DNA from: Desulfuromonas acetexigens
Lineage (GTDB): Bacteria; Desulfobacterota; Desulfuromonadia; Desulfuromonadales; Trichloromonadaceae
Length of the DNA stretch: 64,000 bases
NCBI RefSeq assembly: GCF_900111775.1
Contig: NZ_FOJJ01000005.1
Span: 20,813 to 84,812 of the forward strand
Direction: 5' to 3'
This document shows positions 18,433 to 29,375 of this stretch, in pieces. A program made the position numbers and the translations under genes. The stretch's first letter is position 1, and each line of letters starts with the position of its first letter. The notes below the pieces were generated by a model. The model was not told the origin of the DNA. It ran no database searches and was given only the letters and a program-made list of their open reading frames with translations.

Positions 18433-19821
18433 CTAGCCCTGGCCCTCGGCGCCGACCTTGTTGCGAAGGGCGCTACTGATTTTTTCCATTTTCATGCCAC
18501 GCGAACCTTTGATCAGCACCCGGTCGCCGCTTTGCAAACGTTCACGCAGGACGCCAATGGCCTCCTCGTGGGAAGCAACCACGACGATAAATTCCTCGGT
18601 CAGCCCTGACTGGCGAGCGCCGCGCGCCACTTCACCGGCCTGCTCGCCGAGCAGCACCAGCAGGTCGACCCGATGGCCGGCGAGTTCACCCACCTCGCGA
18701 TGGAGTTCGCCGGTATTCTTGCCCAGTTCGAGCATGTCACCGAGCACCGCCACGCGTCTTCCTTCCCCCCCCAGCTCATCGAGGGTAGCCAGAGCCGCCC
18801 GCACCGACAGGGGGTTGGCATTATAGCTATCTTCGAGAATCAGAATGTCGTTCTCGATTTCCACCAGTTCCATCCGCCCCGGCGAAGACCGGAAATCCTC
18901 CAGCCCCTGGGCGATCAGCTCCCCGGGCACCTCCAAGGCATTAGCGGCGGCGGCGGCGGCCAGGGCGTTCTGAACGTTGTGCCGTCCGGCCACTTCCATC
19001 CGCACCGGGTAGCGCTTCTCCCCCAGGCAGAGTTCAAAGCGGATGCCGTCGCGAGTGGTGGTCACCTGCTCCGCCCGCACTTCCGCACTGGGGTCGAGCC
19101 CGAAGAAGACCCGACGCACACCGTTGGCTACCGGAAGTCGGGCAACGCGTTCGTCGTCGGCATTGAGGATGGCGATGCCCCCCGCTTTCATTCCGGCGAA
19201 CAGCTCGCCCTTGGCCCGGGCAACCCCTTCGATGTTATGCAGGGTTTCCAGATGCGCGGGCCCGACGTTGGTGACGATACCGACGAAAGGCTCGGCGATT
19301 TCCGTGAGCCGGGCGATTTCACCGCGCGCGCTCATCCCCATCTCCAGCACCACCCAGCGATGTTCGACGGTGAGGCGCAACAGAGTCAGGGGCAACCCGA
19401 TCAGATTGTTGAAGTTGCCTTCGGTCTTGAGCCCCGGTCCGGTCAGGCCGAGGATCCGCGCGATCATCTCTTTGGTCGAGGTTTTACCGGTCGAACCGGT
19501 GAGTCCGATGACTGGTCCGGAAAATTCCCGACGCCGAGCCGCGGCGAGATCGCCCAAAGACTTGAGGGTATCTTCCACCTTGATCAGGGGGACGGGGAAG
19601 GCGCCGACCACTTCCTCGCTGAGACAGGCCGCCGCACCGTTGCGCAGGGCGCGCAGCAGAAAATCATGGCCATCGAAGTTGGGGCCGCGCAGGGGAATAA
19701 AGAGTTCCCCGGGCTTGAGGGTGCGGCTGTCGGTGGAAATCCCGGTGATCCTTACATCCGCCCCGGCCGGGGTCAGGCGTCCGCCGGTGATGCTGGCAAT
19801 GGTCTTGACGTCGAGATTCAT
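18433..19821 (-). CDS. murF: UDP-MurNAc-tripeptide--D-Ala-D-Ala ligase MurF
   Basis: A 462-residue Mur ligase adding D-Ala-D-Ala. N-terminal domain with ISTDSRTLKPGELFIPLRG, ATP loop GLTGSTGKTSTKEMIARIL, the family stretch EGNFNNLIGLPLTLL, ENMGMS-like LEMGMSARGEI, and the C-terminal LEDSYNANPLSVRAAL, which marks MurF. The start overlaps the murE stop by 4 bases. Confidence 0.97.
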   Translation of the reverse strand: MNLDVKTIASITGGRLTPAGADVRITGISTDSRTLKPGELFIPLRGPNFDGHDFLLRALRNGAAACLSEEVVGAFPVPLIKVEDTLKSLGDLAAARRREFSGPVIGLTGSTGKTSTKEMIARILGLTGPGLKTEGNFNNLIGLPLTLLRLTVEHRWVVLEMGMSARGEIARLTEIAEPFVGIVTNVGPAHLETLHNIEGVARAKGELFAGMKAGGIAILNADDERVARLPVANGVRRVFFGLDPSAEVRAEQVTTTRDGIRFELCLGEKRYPVRMEVAGRHNVQNALAAAAAANALEVPGELIAQGLEDFRSSPGRMELVEIENDILILEDSYNANPLSVRAALATLDELGGEGRRVAVLGDMLELGKNTGELHREVGELAGHRVDLLVLLGEQAGEVARGARQSGLTEEFIVVVASHEEAIGVLRERLQSGDRVLIKGSRGMKMEKISSALRNKVGAEGQG

Positions 19822-21332
19822 GCCGCACCCCTTTCTGCCCGATCCAAAGCGTTCCGCAGTTGTTCGCGATCATCGAAATGGATGCGGCGGGTGCCGAGAA
19901 CCTGGTAATCCTCATGCCCTTTGCCGGCAACGAGCAACAAATCCCGCTCGCCGAGCAATCCCACCGCGAAAGCGATGGCCGCGGCGCGGTCGGGAATTGT
20001 CACAAATCCTCGTCCCGCAAGAGCCCGCGCCTCCTCGTGTGTCCATTCCCGGGAATGGACACGCAGCGCCCCGGCGCGAACGGCGTCGATAATCGCCAGG
20101 GGATCTTCGGTCCGGGGGTTGTCCGAGGTAATGATCGCCAGGTCGGAAAGCCGCGCTCCCACTTCCCCCATAATCGGGCGTTTGCGCGGATCGCGGTCGC
20201 CGCCGCAACCGAAGACAGTGATGACCCGGGCCGGGCCCAAGCCGTTGAGAGTTTCCAGTACCTTCTCCAGGGCATCACCGGTATGGGCGTAATCGACAAG
20301 AATCAGGGCACCGCGGCGATTCTCGATGCGCTCCAAGCGTCCAGGCACCGCCGGAGCTTCGGCCAGGCCGCGAACGATGGCCTCTGCCGGCAGATCCAGG
20401 GCGATTCCTCCCGCTACAGCGCAGAGCAGATTCTGCAGATTGAATTCGCCGACCAGATGGGAGCGGACCGACAGTTCACCGATGGGCGTCGCCAGCTTCG
20501 CTTCGATGCCGTCGAGGGAGAGACGCGCTTCCAGCGGCCGCACCGCCGCCTCGGGATGGCGGCCGCAGGTGATGACGGAGGGGAAACGCTGGGCCAGTTG
20601 TTGTCCGTAGGGATCGTCCAGATTGACCGCGCCCCCTCGGCCGTTGTCGAGCAAATCGCTGAAAAATCGGGATTTGCTCGCGAAGTAGGCTTCCATGGTG
20701 CCGTGATAGTCGAGATGTTCCGGAGTGAGGTTGGTGAAGATCCCCACGTCGAAGTGCACCCCCTCCACCCGGTACTGATCGAGGGCGTGGGAGGAAACCT
20801 CCATAACCAAGGCATCAGCCCCCGCCGCGCGGAAGCCAGCCAGGATCCGGGCGAGATCGACCGATTCGGGCGTGGTATGTAAAGAGGGCAACTGCTGCTC
20901 GCCGAAACGGTAGTTGATCGTTCCCAGCACCGCCGGCTGGCGTCCGGCGGCTTTCAACATGGACTCGAGCAGATAGGTGATGGTCGTTTTGCCGTTCGTT
21001 CCGGTCACGCCGACGACGGGAATATCGACGGTCGGTCCGCCGAAAAAGCGCTCGGCGACAAGGGCCATCGCCCGGCGGGCATTGTCGACCCGCACCGCAC
21101 TCACGCCCGGCGGCAGTTCGCGCATTTGCTCCAGAAAAATCGTCCGCGCACCCCGAGCCAGAGCCGTGTCAATGAACTCATGGCCGTCGACAGTGGCTCC
21201 CCGCAGCGCGAAAAAGGCTCCATCCGCCTCGACTTGCCGCGAGTCGTAATAGAGCCCAGTGACTTTCTGGCCAGGATCGCCGGTCAGGTGCGCATCCGGC
21301 AGGGCCTCGATCAGCGTTGCGAGCTTCATCAT
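19818..21332 (-). CDS. murE: UDP-MurNAc-L-Ala-D-Glu--2,6-diaminopimelate ligase MurE
   Basis: A 504-residue Mur ligase for the third amino acid. N-terminal YYDSRQVEADGAFFALRG, ATP loop GVTGTNGKTTITYLLESML, and the C-terminal DYAHTGDALEKVLETL and GCGGDRDPRKRPIMG. The signature SDNPRTEDPLAII contains the DNPR motif that selects meso-diaminopimelate, so the cell wall should be of the DAP type expected for Gram-negatives. The ATG pair at the start is preceded by a purine-rich AAGGAG stretch. Confidence 0.97.
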   Translation of the reverse strand: MMKLATLIEALPDAHLTGDPGQKVTGLYYDSRQVEADGAFFALRGATVDGHEFIDTALARGARTIFLEQMRELPPGVSAVRVDNARRAMALVAERFFGGPTVDIPVVGVTGTNGKTTITYLLESMLKAAGRQPAVLGTINYRFGEQQLPSLHTTPESVDLARILAGFRAAGADALVMEVSSHALDQYRVEGVHFDVGIFTNLTPEHLDYHGTMEAYFASKSRFFSDLLDNGRGGAVNLDDPYGQQLAQRFPSVITCGRHPEAAVRPLEARLSLDGIEAKLATPIGELSVRSHLVGEFNLQNLLCAVAGGIALDLPAEAIVRGLAEAPAVPGRLERIENRRGALILVDYAHTGDALEKVLETLNGLGPARVITVFGCGGDRDPRKRPIMGEVGARLSDLAIITSDNPRTEDPLAIIDAVRAGALRVHSREWTHEEARALAGRGFVTIPDRAAAIAFAVGLLGERDLLLVAGKGHEDYQVLGTRRIHFDDREQLRNALDRAERGAA

Positions 21333-21375
21333 GAAAAGAGTGCTCCTTGATAAGCAATCAAAGGTCTCGACCTCC

Positions 21376-23337
21376 TCAAGTCGGCGGCGCCAGCCGGACC
21401 CATATCTCCTTGGAATAACGGATTGCTCCTCCTGGCGGGGGAGACTGCTCGATGACCCGCCCGGATCCGCGCAACTTGATATTCAATCCTTTATCCGCCA
21501 TGGTCTGCAGAACCTGTCGATAACTCATGCCAGCAAAATCAGGCATCTGCAACTCGCCCTCAACAAGGTTTTCAAGCATTGCCTGTACCGGCTGGGCGAG
21601 AGCCTCCTCGGCGGGAGGAAGCGGCAGAGGCATGGCAGGAGAGGCCTCGGTCGGCGAAATTTTCAATTGCCGCAAGGTTTTAGTAGCGATTTCGGAAAAG
21701 ACCGGTGCGGCCACCAGTCCGCCGTAGACCTGCTTCGAAGGCTCGTCGATTTCCACCACCACCACCAGTTGCGGTTTCTCGGCCGGAACCATGCCGATGA
21801 AGGAGGCCACCCGTTTATCCACCGAATAGCCGCCGGTCACCGGATCGACCTTCTGTGCCGTCCCGGTCTTGCCCGCCACCCGAAACCCCGGGACCGACGC
21901 CAGAGTGCCGGTTCCCCCCTGGCCGACGACCAGCGCCATCATTTCCCGCACCTGGCGAGCGACCTCGGCGGAGACTACCTGCCGTACCATTTCCGGCTTC
22001 CGTTCTTCGATGACATCCCCGCGATCGTTGACGATCCGTTCCACGATCGGCATATCGATCAGCTTTCCGTCGTTCGCGATGGCAGCGGTTGCCCGGGCCA
22101 ACTGCAGAGGGGTGGCGGTCATCCCCTGGCCGAAAGCGATGGCCGCGAGGTCGACCTCAAACCAGGCATGGGGTGGCCGTAGCAGGCCCGAGGCTTCCCC
22201 CGGCAGATCGATTCCAGTCGAGCGGCCGAAACCGAAATCAGTCAGATAGCGGAAAAGTCGCTCACGCTCCAGAGCCTTGCCGATTTTTGCCGAACCGATA
22301 TTGGAACTGACCTTGATTACCTCCGAAGCGGTGATCCGACCGTAGGGATGATGGTCGTGAATCGTCTTACCCCCCACCCGGTAGGAGCCCTGTTCGCAAT
22401 CAATGATCTTGTTGGGGGTCACCAACTTCTCGTTGAGCGCCGCCGCCATGAGAAAGACCTTGAGGGTCGAGCCCGGCTCGTAGGTATCGCAGACCGCCCG
22501 GTTGCGCCAGTGGCTGGGGCGGTACTTTTTGATGGCATTGGGGTTGTACAGGGGATAGTTGGCCATGGCGAGGATCCTGCCCGTTCGCGGATCCACGACC
22601 ACCGCGCTCCCCCCCTTGGCCCCGGCTTTGGCCACGCCCTCGGCCAGCTCTTTCTCGGCGATGTACTGCACATGCTTGTCCAGGGTCAGATAGAGATTCG
22701 CTCCGCGCTGGGATCCTTCCACCACCAGACTTCCGCTGCCGAGGCCACGCCCAAGGGCGTCGCGCTCGACCACCAGATAGCCTCCTTCGCCCTGCACGAC
22801 ACCATCGTATTTCAGTTCCAGCCCTTCCAGCCCCTTGGGGTCGATGCCGGTAAAGCCCAGCACATGCGCGCCAAGTTCGGAGTTAGGGTAAAACCGCCGG
22901 TGTTCCTTGGTGAAGCCGACCCCAGACAACTTGGCGGCCCGGATTTTCTCCCCTTCGGCCTGGGAAATTTGCCGTTTCACCCAGAGAAAACTCTTCTTCG
23001 AGCGGACTTTCTCGCGCAGACTCGATTTGGGCAGAGACAGGGTTTTGGTTAGCACCTCAACCACCTTTTCCGGCTCGGCAATTTTTGTCGGTTCCAGATA
23101 GATGGAATCAACCTCGATGCTCAGAGCCAGTTCTTCCCCCCCCTGATCGTAGATCGTTCCCCGCTTGGGGGTCAGGGGCACGGATTTCTGATGCTGACGG
23201 TCAGCCCGCTTGCGCCATTCCTCCTGCCCCAGAACCTGGAGTTGAAAGGCCCGGACCACGATAAAGCTGAAAGCGATCAGGAAACAGAAGCCGACCAGGC
23301 GGATACGGATGCGAACCCACTTCTCCAGTTTGTCCAT
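21376..23337 (-). CDS. ftsI: Septal class B penicillin-binding protein with C-terminal PASTA domain
   Basis: A 653-residue bitopic transpeptidase. One membrane helix near residues 12-32 (LVGFCFLIAFSFIVVRAF), a dimerisation domain, then the catalytic domain with SxxK in YEPGSTLKVFL, SxN in SSNIGSAKIG and KTG in VAGKTGTAQKV. The last 65 residues (MPDFAGMSYRQVLQTMADKG ... PPPGGAIRYSKEIWVRLAP) form a PASTA domain, as in SpoVD-type PBPs of Gram-positives and in many deltaproteobacterial FtsI proteins. It crosslinks septal peptidoglycan with FtsW. Its start codon lies directly at the ftsL stop. Confidence 0.95.
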   Translation of the reverse strand: MDKLEKWVRIRIRLVGFCFLIAFSFIVVRAFQLQVLGQEEWRKRADRQHQKSVPLTPKRGTIYDQGGEELALSIEVDSIYLEPTKIAEPEKVVEVLTKTLSLPKSSLREKVRSKKSFLWVKRQISQAEGEKIRAAKLSGVGFTKEHRRFYPNSELGAHVLGFTGIDPKGLEGLELKYDGVVQGEGGYLVVERDALGRGLGSGSLVVEGSQRGANLYLTLDKHVQYIAEKELAEGVAKAGAKGGSAVVVDPRTGRILAMANYPLYNPNAIKKYRPSHWRNRAVCDTYEPGSTLKVFLMAAALNEKLVTPNKIIDCEQGSYRVGGKTIHDHHPYGRITASEVIKVSSNIGSAKIGKALERERLFRYLTDFGFGRSTGIDLPGEASGLLRPPHAWFEVDLAAIAFGQGMTATPLQLARATAAIANDGKLIDMPIVERIVNDRGDVIEERKPEMVRQVVSAEVARQVREMMALVVGQGGTGTLASVPGFRVAGKTGTAQKVDPVTGGYSVDKRVASFIGMVPAEKPQLVVVVEIDEPSKQVYGGLVAAPVFSEIATKTLRQLKISPTEASPAMPLPLPPAEEALAQPVQAMLENLVEGELQMPDFAGMSYRQVLQTMADKGLNIKLRGSGRVIEQSPPPGGAIRYSKEIWVRLAPPT

Positions 23338-23654
23338 CAGTCGACAAGGATGACCTGTTCAAGGCTCGGCATCCGCAGCCCGAGTTCGTTAATGGCGACT
23401 CTCTCGATCCGCACCGGACTCCGCAGGTGGGCCGATTCGAGACGCAAGCGTTTATGCTCCTGCTCGACCTCACGCAACTCGACACCGAGACGGGAGATAT
23501 CATATTCGAGATTGACGACGGTGATGCGCGACCAGACGAAGAAGAGAGAGACCGCGAGCAGCAGCGCCAGATAGATAAAAAGCGGCAGCAATGCGGGTCG
23601 CGCCAGGTGAAATCCATTGATTTTGGGAAGCGACCTTACCGTGGCTTCGGACAC
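23337..23654 (-). CDS. ftsL: Cell division protein FtsL
   Basis: A 105-residue bitopic protein with one membrane helix (LLPLFIYLALLLAVSLFFVW, about residues 22-41) followed by a coiled-coil heptad region (EYDISRLGVELREVEQEHKRL). Sequence identity to other FtsL proteins is low by nature, but the size, topology and position between rsmH and ftsI are decisive. I chose the GTG at 23654, which has AAGGAGG a few bases upstream; the frame extends further into rsmH but without a ribosome site. Confidence 0.88.
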   Translation of the reverse strand: MSEATVRSLPKINGFHLARPALLPLFIYLALLLAVSLFFVWSRITVVNLEYDISRLGVELREVEQEHKRLRLESAHLRSPVRIERVAINELGLRMPSLEQVILVD

Positions 23655-23676
23655 AACAACCTCCTTGAGCAACACT

Positions 23677-24630
23677 TCAATCCATGGGCAGGCGTCGTAC
23701 CGCCCGCAATACCGCACTGCGCGCCCGCGGGTTTTCCTCCACCTCCTCCGCCGAGGCCCGCACCGCCTTGCGGGTCAGCACTTCAATCCGGGGGTGCACA
23801 TCGCAGGAACAGACCGGCAGGGCCGGAGGACAGATACAGGTTCGGGCTTCGCCCTGGAAAAGACGTTTGACGATCCGGTCTTCCAAGGAGTGGAAGCTGA
23901 TTACCACCAACCGCCCCCCCGGCTTGAGCAGGCCGATGCCGGCAGCGACGCCATGGGCCACATGCTCCAGTTCCTGATTGACATGGATGCGCAGCGCCTG
24001 AAAAACCCGGGTCGCCGGGTGGATGCGCCCCGGCACATGGCCGCCGGGAACCGTATCCCTGATCAGTTCGGCCAACTCCAGCGTGGTGCGCAGCGGTCGT
24101 TCCTGACGAACCCGAACGATGCGGCGGGCAATGCGCCCGGCCCAACGTTCCTCGCCGAACTCCCGGAAGATCCGTGCCAGCTCGTCGTCGTCCGCCCGCT
24201 CCAGAACATCGGCGGCGGAAGGACCGCAAGTCGGGTCCATGCGCATATCCAGGGGCGCGTCGCCGCGAAAGGAGAAGCCGCGCTCGAGGCTATCCAGCTG
24301 ATGGGAAGAGACGCCGAGATCGAGGAGCATGCCGTCCAGACCGGCGATCCCCAATTCGGCCAGGACCTCAGACGCCTCGGAAAAGTTGGCGTGGTGCAAC
24401 AGGGCGCGTTCCCCGAAGGGGGCGAGGACCGCTCCAGCCTTGCGCAGGGCGGCGGGATCGCGATCCAGACCGATCAGACGACCATCGGGGGACGAAGCTT
24501 CAAGGATCAGACGGGCATGACCGCCCCCACCCAGGGTTCCGTCGAGGTAAATGCCGCCCGGTCGCGGCGCCAGCCAGTGAAGGACTTCGGCGGCCAGCAC
24601 CGAGCGGTGCTCGAAAAGAACCTCCCCCAC
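23677..24630 (-). CDS. rsmH: 16S rRNA (cytosine(1402)-N(4))-methyltransferase RsmH
   Basis: A 317-residue SAM methyltransferase. N-terminal FEHRSVLAAEVLHWL and the SAM loop YLDGTLGGGGHARLIL, LIGLDRDPAAL, then LLDLGVSSHQLDSLERGFSF and the C-terminal GRLVVISFHSLEDRIVKRLF. These are family hallmarks. It methylates C1402 of 16S rRNA in the decoding centre. Second gene of the dcw operon, 3 bp after mraZ. Confidence 0.97.
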   Translation of the reverse strand: MGEVLFEHRSVLAAEVLHWLAPRPGGIYLDGTLGGGGHARLILEASSPDGRLIGLDRDPAALRKAGAVLAPFGERALLHHANFSEASEVLAELGIAGLDGMLLDLGVSSHQLDSLERGFSFRGDAPLDMRMDPTCGPSAADVLERADDDELARIFREFGEERWAGRIARRIVRVRQERPLRTTLELAELIRDTVPGGHVPGRIHPATRVFQALRIHVNQELEHVAHGVAAGIGLLKPGGRLVVISFHSLEDRIVKRLFQGEARTCICPPALPVCSCDVHPRIEVLTRKAVRASAEEVEENPRARSAVLRAVRRLPMD

Positions 24631-24633
24631 GAG

Positions 24634-25080
24634 CTACAGCCCCACACCGGAAACGAAGTCGGGGCTATCCTGCAGCAACGCCTCGGAATGACGGGTCACT
24701 TCGGCGTACTTGATCTGGCTGTAGAGATCGATCTTGTCGAACATCCCCACCACCACAATTTCTTTTTCCAGACCGGCGTGGGAACGCAGCGCGGGGGGGA
24801 TCAACACCCGCCCCTGTTTATCGAAGGCGCACTCCGTCGCCGGTGCGACGATCAGGCGGATGACCGCATTCTTCTCGGGGCCGGGCGGACTCTGCTGAAC
24901 CCGTTCGACGATCTTGCCCCAACTGGAAAGGGGATAGGCCGACAGCCCGCCTTCGACATTCTTGGTCACCACCAACACCTCATCCCCATAGGCATCAGCC
25001 AGCACTTCCCGAAATTTGGCGGGAATACTGGCGCGCCCCTTGGGGTCGATAGAGTTGTTGAATTCACCTTGGAAGATCAT
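24634..25080 (-). CDS. mraZ: Transcriptional regulator MraZ
   Basis: A 148-residue protein with two AbrB-like swapped-hairpin repeats: FNNSIDPKGRASIPAKFRE near the N-terminus and CAFDKQGRVLIPPALR near residue 80-95, each carrying the DxxGR core. MraZ binds direct repeats in front of its own operon and modulates dcw transcription. The start is the ATG at 25080 (MIFQGEFNN), the family start; the open frame continues upstream through the promoter to 25152 and is not used. Confidence 0.95.
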   Translation of the reverse strand: MIFQGEFNNSIDPKGRASIPAKFREVLADAYGDEVLVVTKNVEGGLSAYPLSSWGKIVERVQQSPPGPEKNAVIRLIVAPATECAFDKQGRVLIPPALRSHAGLEKEIVVVGMFDKIDLYSQIKYAEVTRHSEALLQDSPDFVSGVGL

Positions 25081-25101
25081 CGGCGGCCCCTTTTGGCCTA
25101 A

Positions 25102-25123
25102 CATGTCACTATTCCCCACTTTT
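25102..25123 (-). promoter_or_regulatory. Candidate MraZ-binding repeats
   Basis: Just downstream of the -10, the minus strand has AAAGTGGGG followed 10 bases on by ATAGTGACA. MraZ boxes are described as TGGGN or AAAGTG-type direct repeats with about 10-base periodicity. Only the first unit is a good match, so this is tentative. Confidence 0.35.
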
Positions 25124-25128
25124 TGGGA

Positions 25129-25157
25129 ACTATAACGGCGGCCCTGGGGCATGTCAA
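25129..25157 (-). promoter_or_regulatory. Sigma-70 promoter of the dcw cluster (PmraZ)
   Basis: On the minus strand a perfect TTGACA (25152-25157) and TATAGT (25129-25134) are separated by exactly 17 bases. It lies about 50 bases upstream of the mraZ ATG and is the only strong promoter seen for the 16-gene cluster. Confidence 0.8.
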
Positions 25158-25201
25158 GGGATTTTTACAGTTTTCCAATAGTTTAGGCGTCCCGGGAAAA
25201 C

Positions 25202-25226
25202 AAAAAAAGACCCGCGCTGCGGGCCT
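25202..25226 (-). terminator. Rho-independent terminator after the CNNM/CBS gene
   Basis: CCCGC/GCGGG stem (25211-25223, 3-base loop) with flanking GG/CC pairs, followed on the minus strand by seven T (25202-25208). It separates the CBS-protein gene from the mraZ promoter. Confidence 0.8.
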
Positions 25227-25283
25227 TAAGGGAGAGATTAAAAAGAGTTTTGTCGAATAGGGAAAGGCTCGCCCGTCTCGGGC

Positions 25284-26543
25284 TCAGTCGGGGGAGACCA
25301 GAGGGGGAAGGCGCATTTCGATTTCTTCAACCCGCCGGTCGACGACCTTGCGCACCGTCAGCTCCGCGCCATTCGCCTGACAGCGATCCCCCTCTTGGGG
25401 AATGGTGCCGAGTTGACGCAGCATGAATCCGGCCAGGGTATTGACATGTTCCTCGGAAAAGTCGAGACCGAAGCGACGATTGATCGCCCGCAACGACGTG
25501 CTGCCGTCGATCAGGTAGCGGCCTGGCTCCAATTCTCGCAGCAGGACGTCGTCATCATCGTACTCGTCCTGAATTTCACCGACGATCTCCTCGACGATAT
25601 CCTCCAAGGTGACGATCCCTTCGACTCCGCCATACTCATCGACGACCACCGCCAAATGGGCATGTCGACGGCGGAAAGACTGGAGCAGGGTTTCGATCCG
25701 TTTCGAGTCGGGCACGAAATACGGGGGGCGCATGATTCGTTCGAGGGCGAAATCCCCCGCATGCTGCATGACCAGCAGAACATCCTTGGAATGAATGATG
25801 CCGACGACACTGTCCATCCCCCCCTGATAGACGGGGAAGCGCGAGTGCCGCGACTCCCGGATGAGGGTCATCGCCTGCTCCAGGGACGAGCCGATATCGA
25901 TGCCGACCACCTCAGTGCGGGGAATCATGACGTCCCGCACCCGCGTCTGGGAGAGCTCGAAAACTCCGTGCAGCATCCGCCGCTGGGCGCTGGCGACCAC
26001 TCCGGTCTGTTCACCAACATTGATCAGAGAACGAATTTCATCTTCGGAAATGATCGGCCGGGTCGCCGCCTCCCCGGGAAAGAGGCGGGAGAGGAGGCGG
26101 GTCAGGACGGTAATCACCCAGATCACCGGCGTCAACAGCCAGATAACGAACAGGATCGGGCGCAACACCAAGAAGGAAACCCGTTCCGGATTCTGGGCGG
26201 CGTAGGATTTGGGGCTGATTTCGGAAAAAAGGAGCAGAAAGGGGGTGATGAAGAGAATCGTGTAAAGTTCGCCGCGCTCGCCGTAATAGTGCACGAAGAG
26301 TCCGGTAGCTAAGACCGAGAGGGCGATATTGACGAGATTGTTACCGATGAGAATGGCGCTCAGCAACCGATCGGGTTGTTCGAGCAGGACTTCGAGATGG
26401 CGGGCGCCGCGCCGCTTTTTTTCCACCAGGTATTTGATCCGCAGACGGTCAAGGGACATCAGGGCGGTCTCCGAGCCGGAAAAAAAACCCGACAGCAGAA
26501 ACAGCACCCCCAGCAAACACAACCTTAACGAGTTTTCTTCCAC
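25284..26543 (-). CDS. CNNM/CorC-family membrane protein with CBS pair (hemolysin-family)
   Basis: A 419-residue protein. The N-terminal DUF21/CNNM domain has three to four membrane helices (LCLLGVLFLLSGFFSGSETALMS, LSAILIGNNLVNIALSVLA, FITPFLLLFSEISPKS, FVIWLLTPVIWVITVL). A CBS pair follows (VRDVMIPRTEVVGID ... HSRFPVYQGGMDSVVGIIHSKDVLL, then HLAVVVDEYGGVEGIVTLEDIVEEIVGEI), and a C-terminal CorC/HlyC transporter domain. Family members are linked to Mg2+/Co2+ export. The start is a GTG at 26543 with AAGGAGG 10 bases upstream; the frame is open up to 26918 but that part overlaps the ligA promoter and start. Confidence 0.88.
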   Translation of the reverse strand: MEENSLRLCLLGVLFLLSGFFSGSETALMSLDRLRIKYLVEKKRRGARHLEVLLEQPDRLLSAILIGNNLVNIALSVLATGLFVHYYGERGELYTILFITPFLLLFSEISPKSYAAQNPERVSFLVLRPILFVIWLLTPVIWVITVLTRLLSRLFPGEAATRPIISEDEIRSLINVGEQTGVVASAQRRMLHGVFELSQTRVRDVMIPRTEVVGIDIGSSLEQAMTLIRESRHSRFPVYQGGMDSVVGIIHSKDVLLVMQHAGDFALERIMRPPYFVPDSKRIETLLQSFRRRHAHLAVVVDEYGGVEGIVTLEDIVEEIVGEIQDEYDDDDVLLRELEPGRYLIDGSTSLRAINRRFGLDFSEEHVNTLAGFMLRQLGTIPQEGDRCQANGAELTVRKVVDRRVEEIEMRLPPLVSPD

Positions 26544-26653
26544 CCTTGGAATTCCTCCTTGTCGATTGCCGGAGAGTTTACCCGATACATGAAGACAATT
26601 CAATGGATTCCCACCCTCCCGCCGCTTGCCGCTGGCGATCGGGCATGCTATAA

Positions 26654-28714
<2,061 letters not shown>

Positions 28715-28716
28715 AG

Positions 28717-28995
28717 ATGAGAAAGGTTCGTGCCAAGGTGCGTTTCAAAGGGCGGGTACAGGGGGTGGGCTTTCGCCATTTCACAACCTTGCAAGCCAGG
28801 AGCAACGAACTGACCGGTTGGGTGCGCAATCTCGGAAATGGGGATGTGGAGGCCGTCTTCGAGGGGCGAGAATCAGCGATCCGCCGCACCTTGGAGGAAT
28901 GTCGACAGGGGGCACCCAGCGGCGAGGTGGCGGAACTGCTCATCGATTGGGAAGAATTTCAGAACGAATTCGTGTCCTTCGAAATTCGCTATTAA
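28717..28995 (+). CDS. acyP: Acylphosphatase
   Basis: A 92-residue alpha/beta enzyme that hydrolyses acylphosphates such as acetyl or carbamoyl phosphate. The active-site loop GRVQGVGFR supplies the catalytic Arg, and the catalytic Asn lies in GWVRNLGNGDVEAVFEG. Length is typical. It starts 2 bp past the ligA stop, so it is co-transcribed, and its last 4 bases overlap the end of the convergent response-regulator gene. Confidence 0.95.
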   Translation: MRKVRAKVRFKGRVQGVGFRHFTTLQARSNELTGWVRNLGNGDVEAVFEGRESAIRRTLEECRQGAPSGEVAELLIDWEEFQNEFVSFEIRY

Positions 28996-29375
28996 GAGCT
29001 ATCCCGACTGCGTAGCAACCCGTCCAGAACCTCGATAATCTGCTGGCTCTTGAACGGCTTATGGATAAATCCCGCGCCGCCGACGGCCTTGGAGCGATCA
29101 ACGGCGGGCGCCTCTCCCCGGGCGGAAATAAAGACGACGGGAATATCCCGGGTCCGCTCATCGGCCTTGAGCGCCTCGCAGACATGAAAGCCGTCCATTT
29201 CCGGCATCATGATATCGAGCAGAATCAGCGCCGGCGCTTCCCGGCAGGCCAGTTCCAGCCCCTCCTTGCCGGTCTCCGCATAAAGAACCCCGTAACCGTG
29301 CAAACGCAGGACGTTCTCCAGCAACATCCCCACCGGCCGATGGTCGTCAATGATCAGAATCGTCGGATTGTCCAT
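28992..29375 (-). CDS. Single-domain response regulator (CheY-like)
   Basis: A 127-residue stand-alone receiver domain: acidic pair D10-D11 in ILIIDDH, phosphoacceptor D54 in ALILLDIMMPEMDG, and the conserved lysine in GFIHKPFKS. No output domain. Its start (ATG 29375, with AAGGGG upstream) lies 29 bases inside the 3' end of rsmI in another frame, suggesting translational coupling; a start 9 bases earlier at 29384 is also possible. No cognate kinase is encoded next to it, so its partner is unknown. Confidence 0.88.
   Translation of the reverse strand: MDNPTILIIDDHRPVGMLLENVLRLHGYGVLYAETGKEGLELACREAPALILLDIMMPEMDGFHVCEALKADERTRDIPVVFISARGEAPAVDRSKAVGGAGFIHKPFKSQQIIEVLDGLLRSRDSS

Noticed and set aside
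23655..23717. Longer FtsL start overlapping rsmH
   Set aside because: No ribosome site there; the GTG at 23654 has a perfect AAGGAGG.
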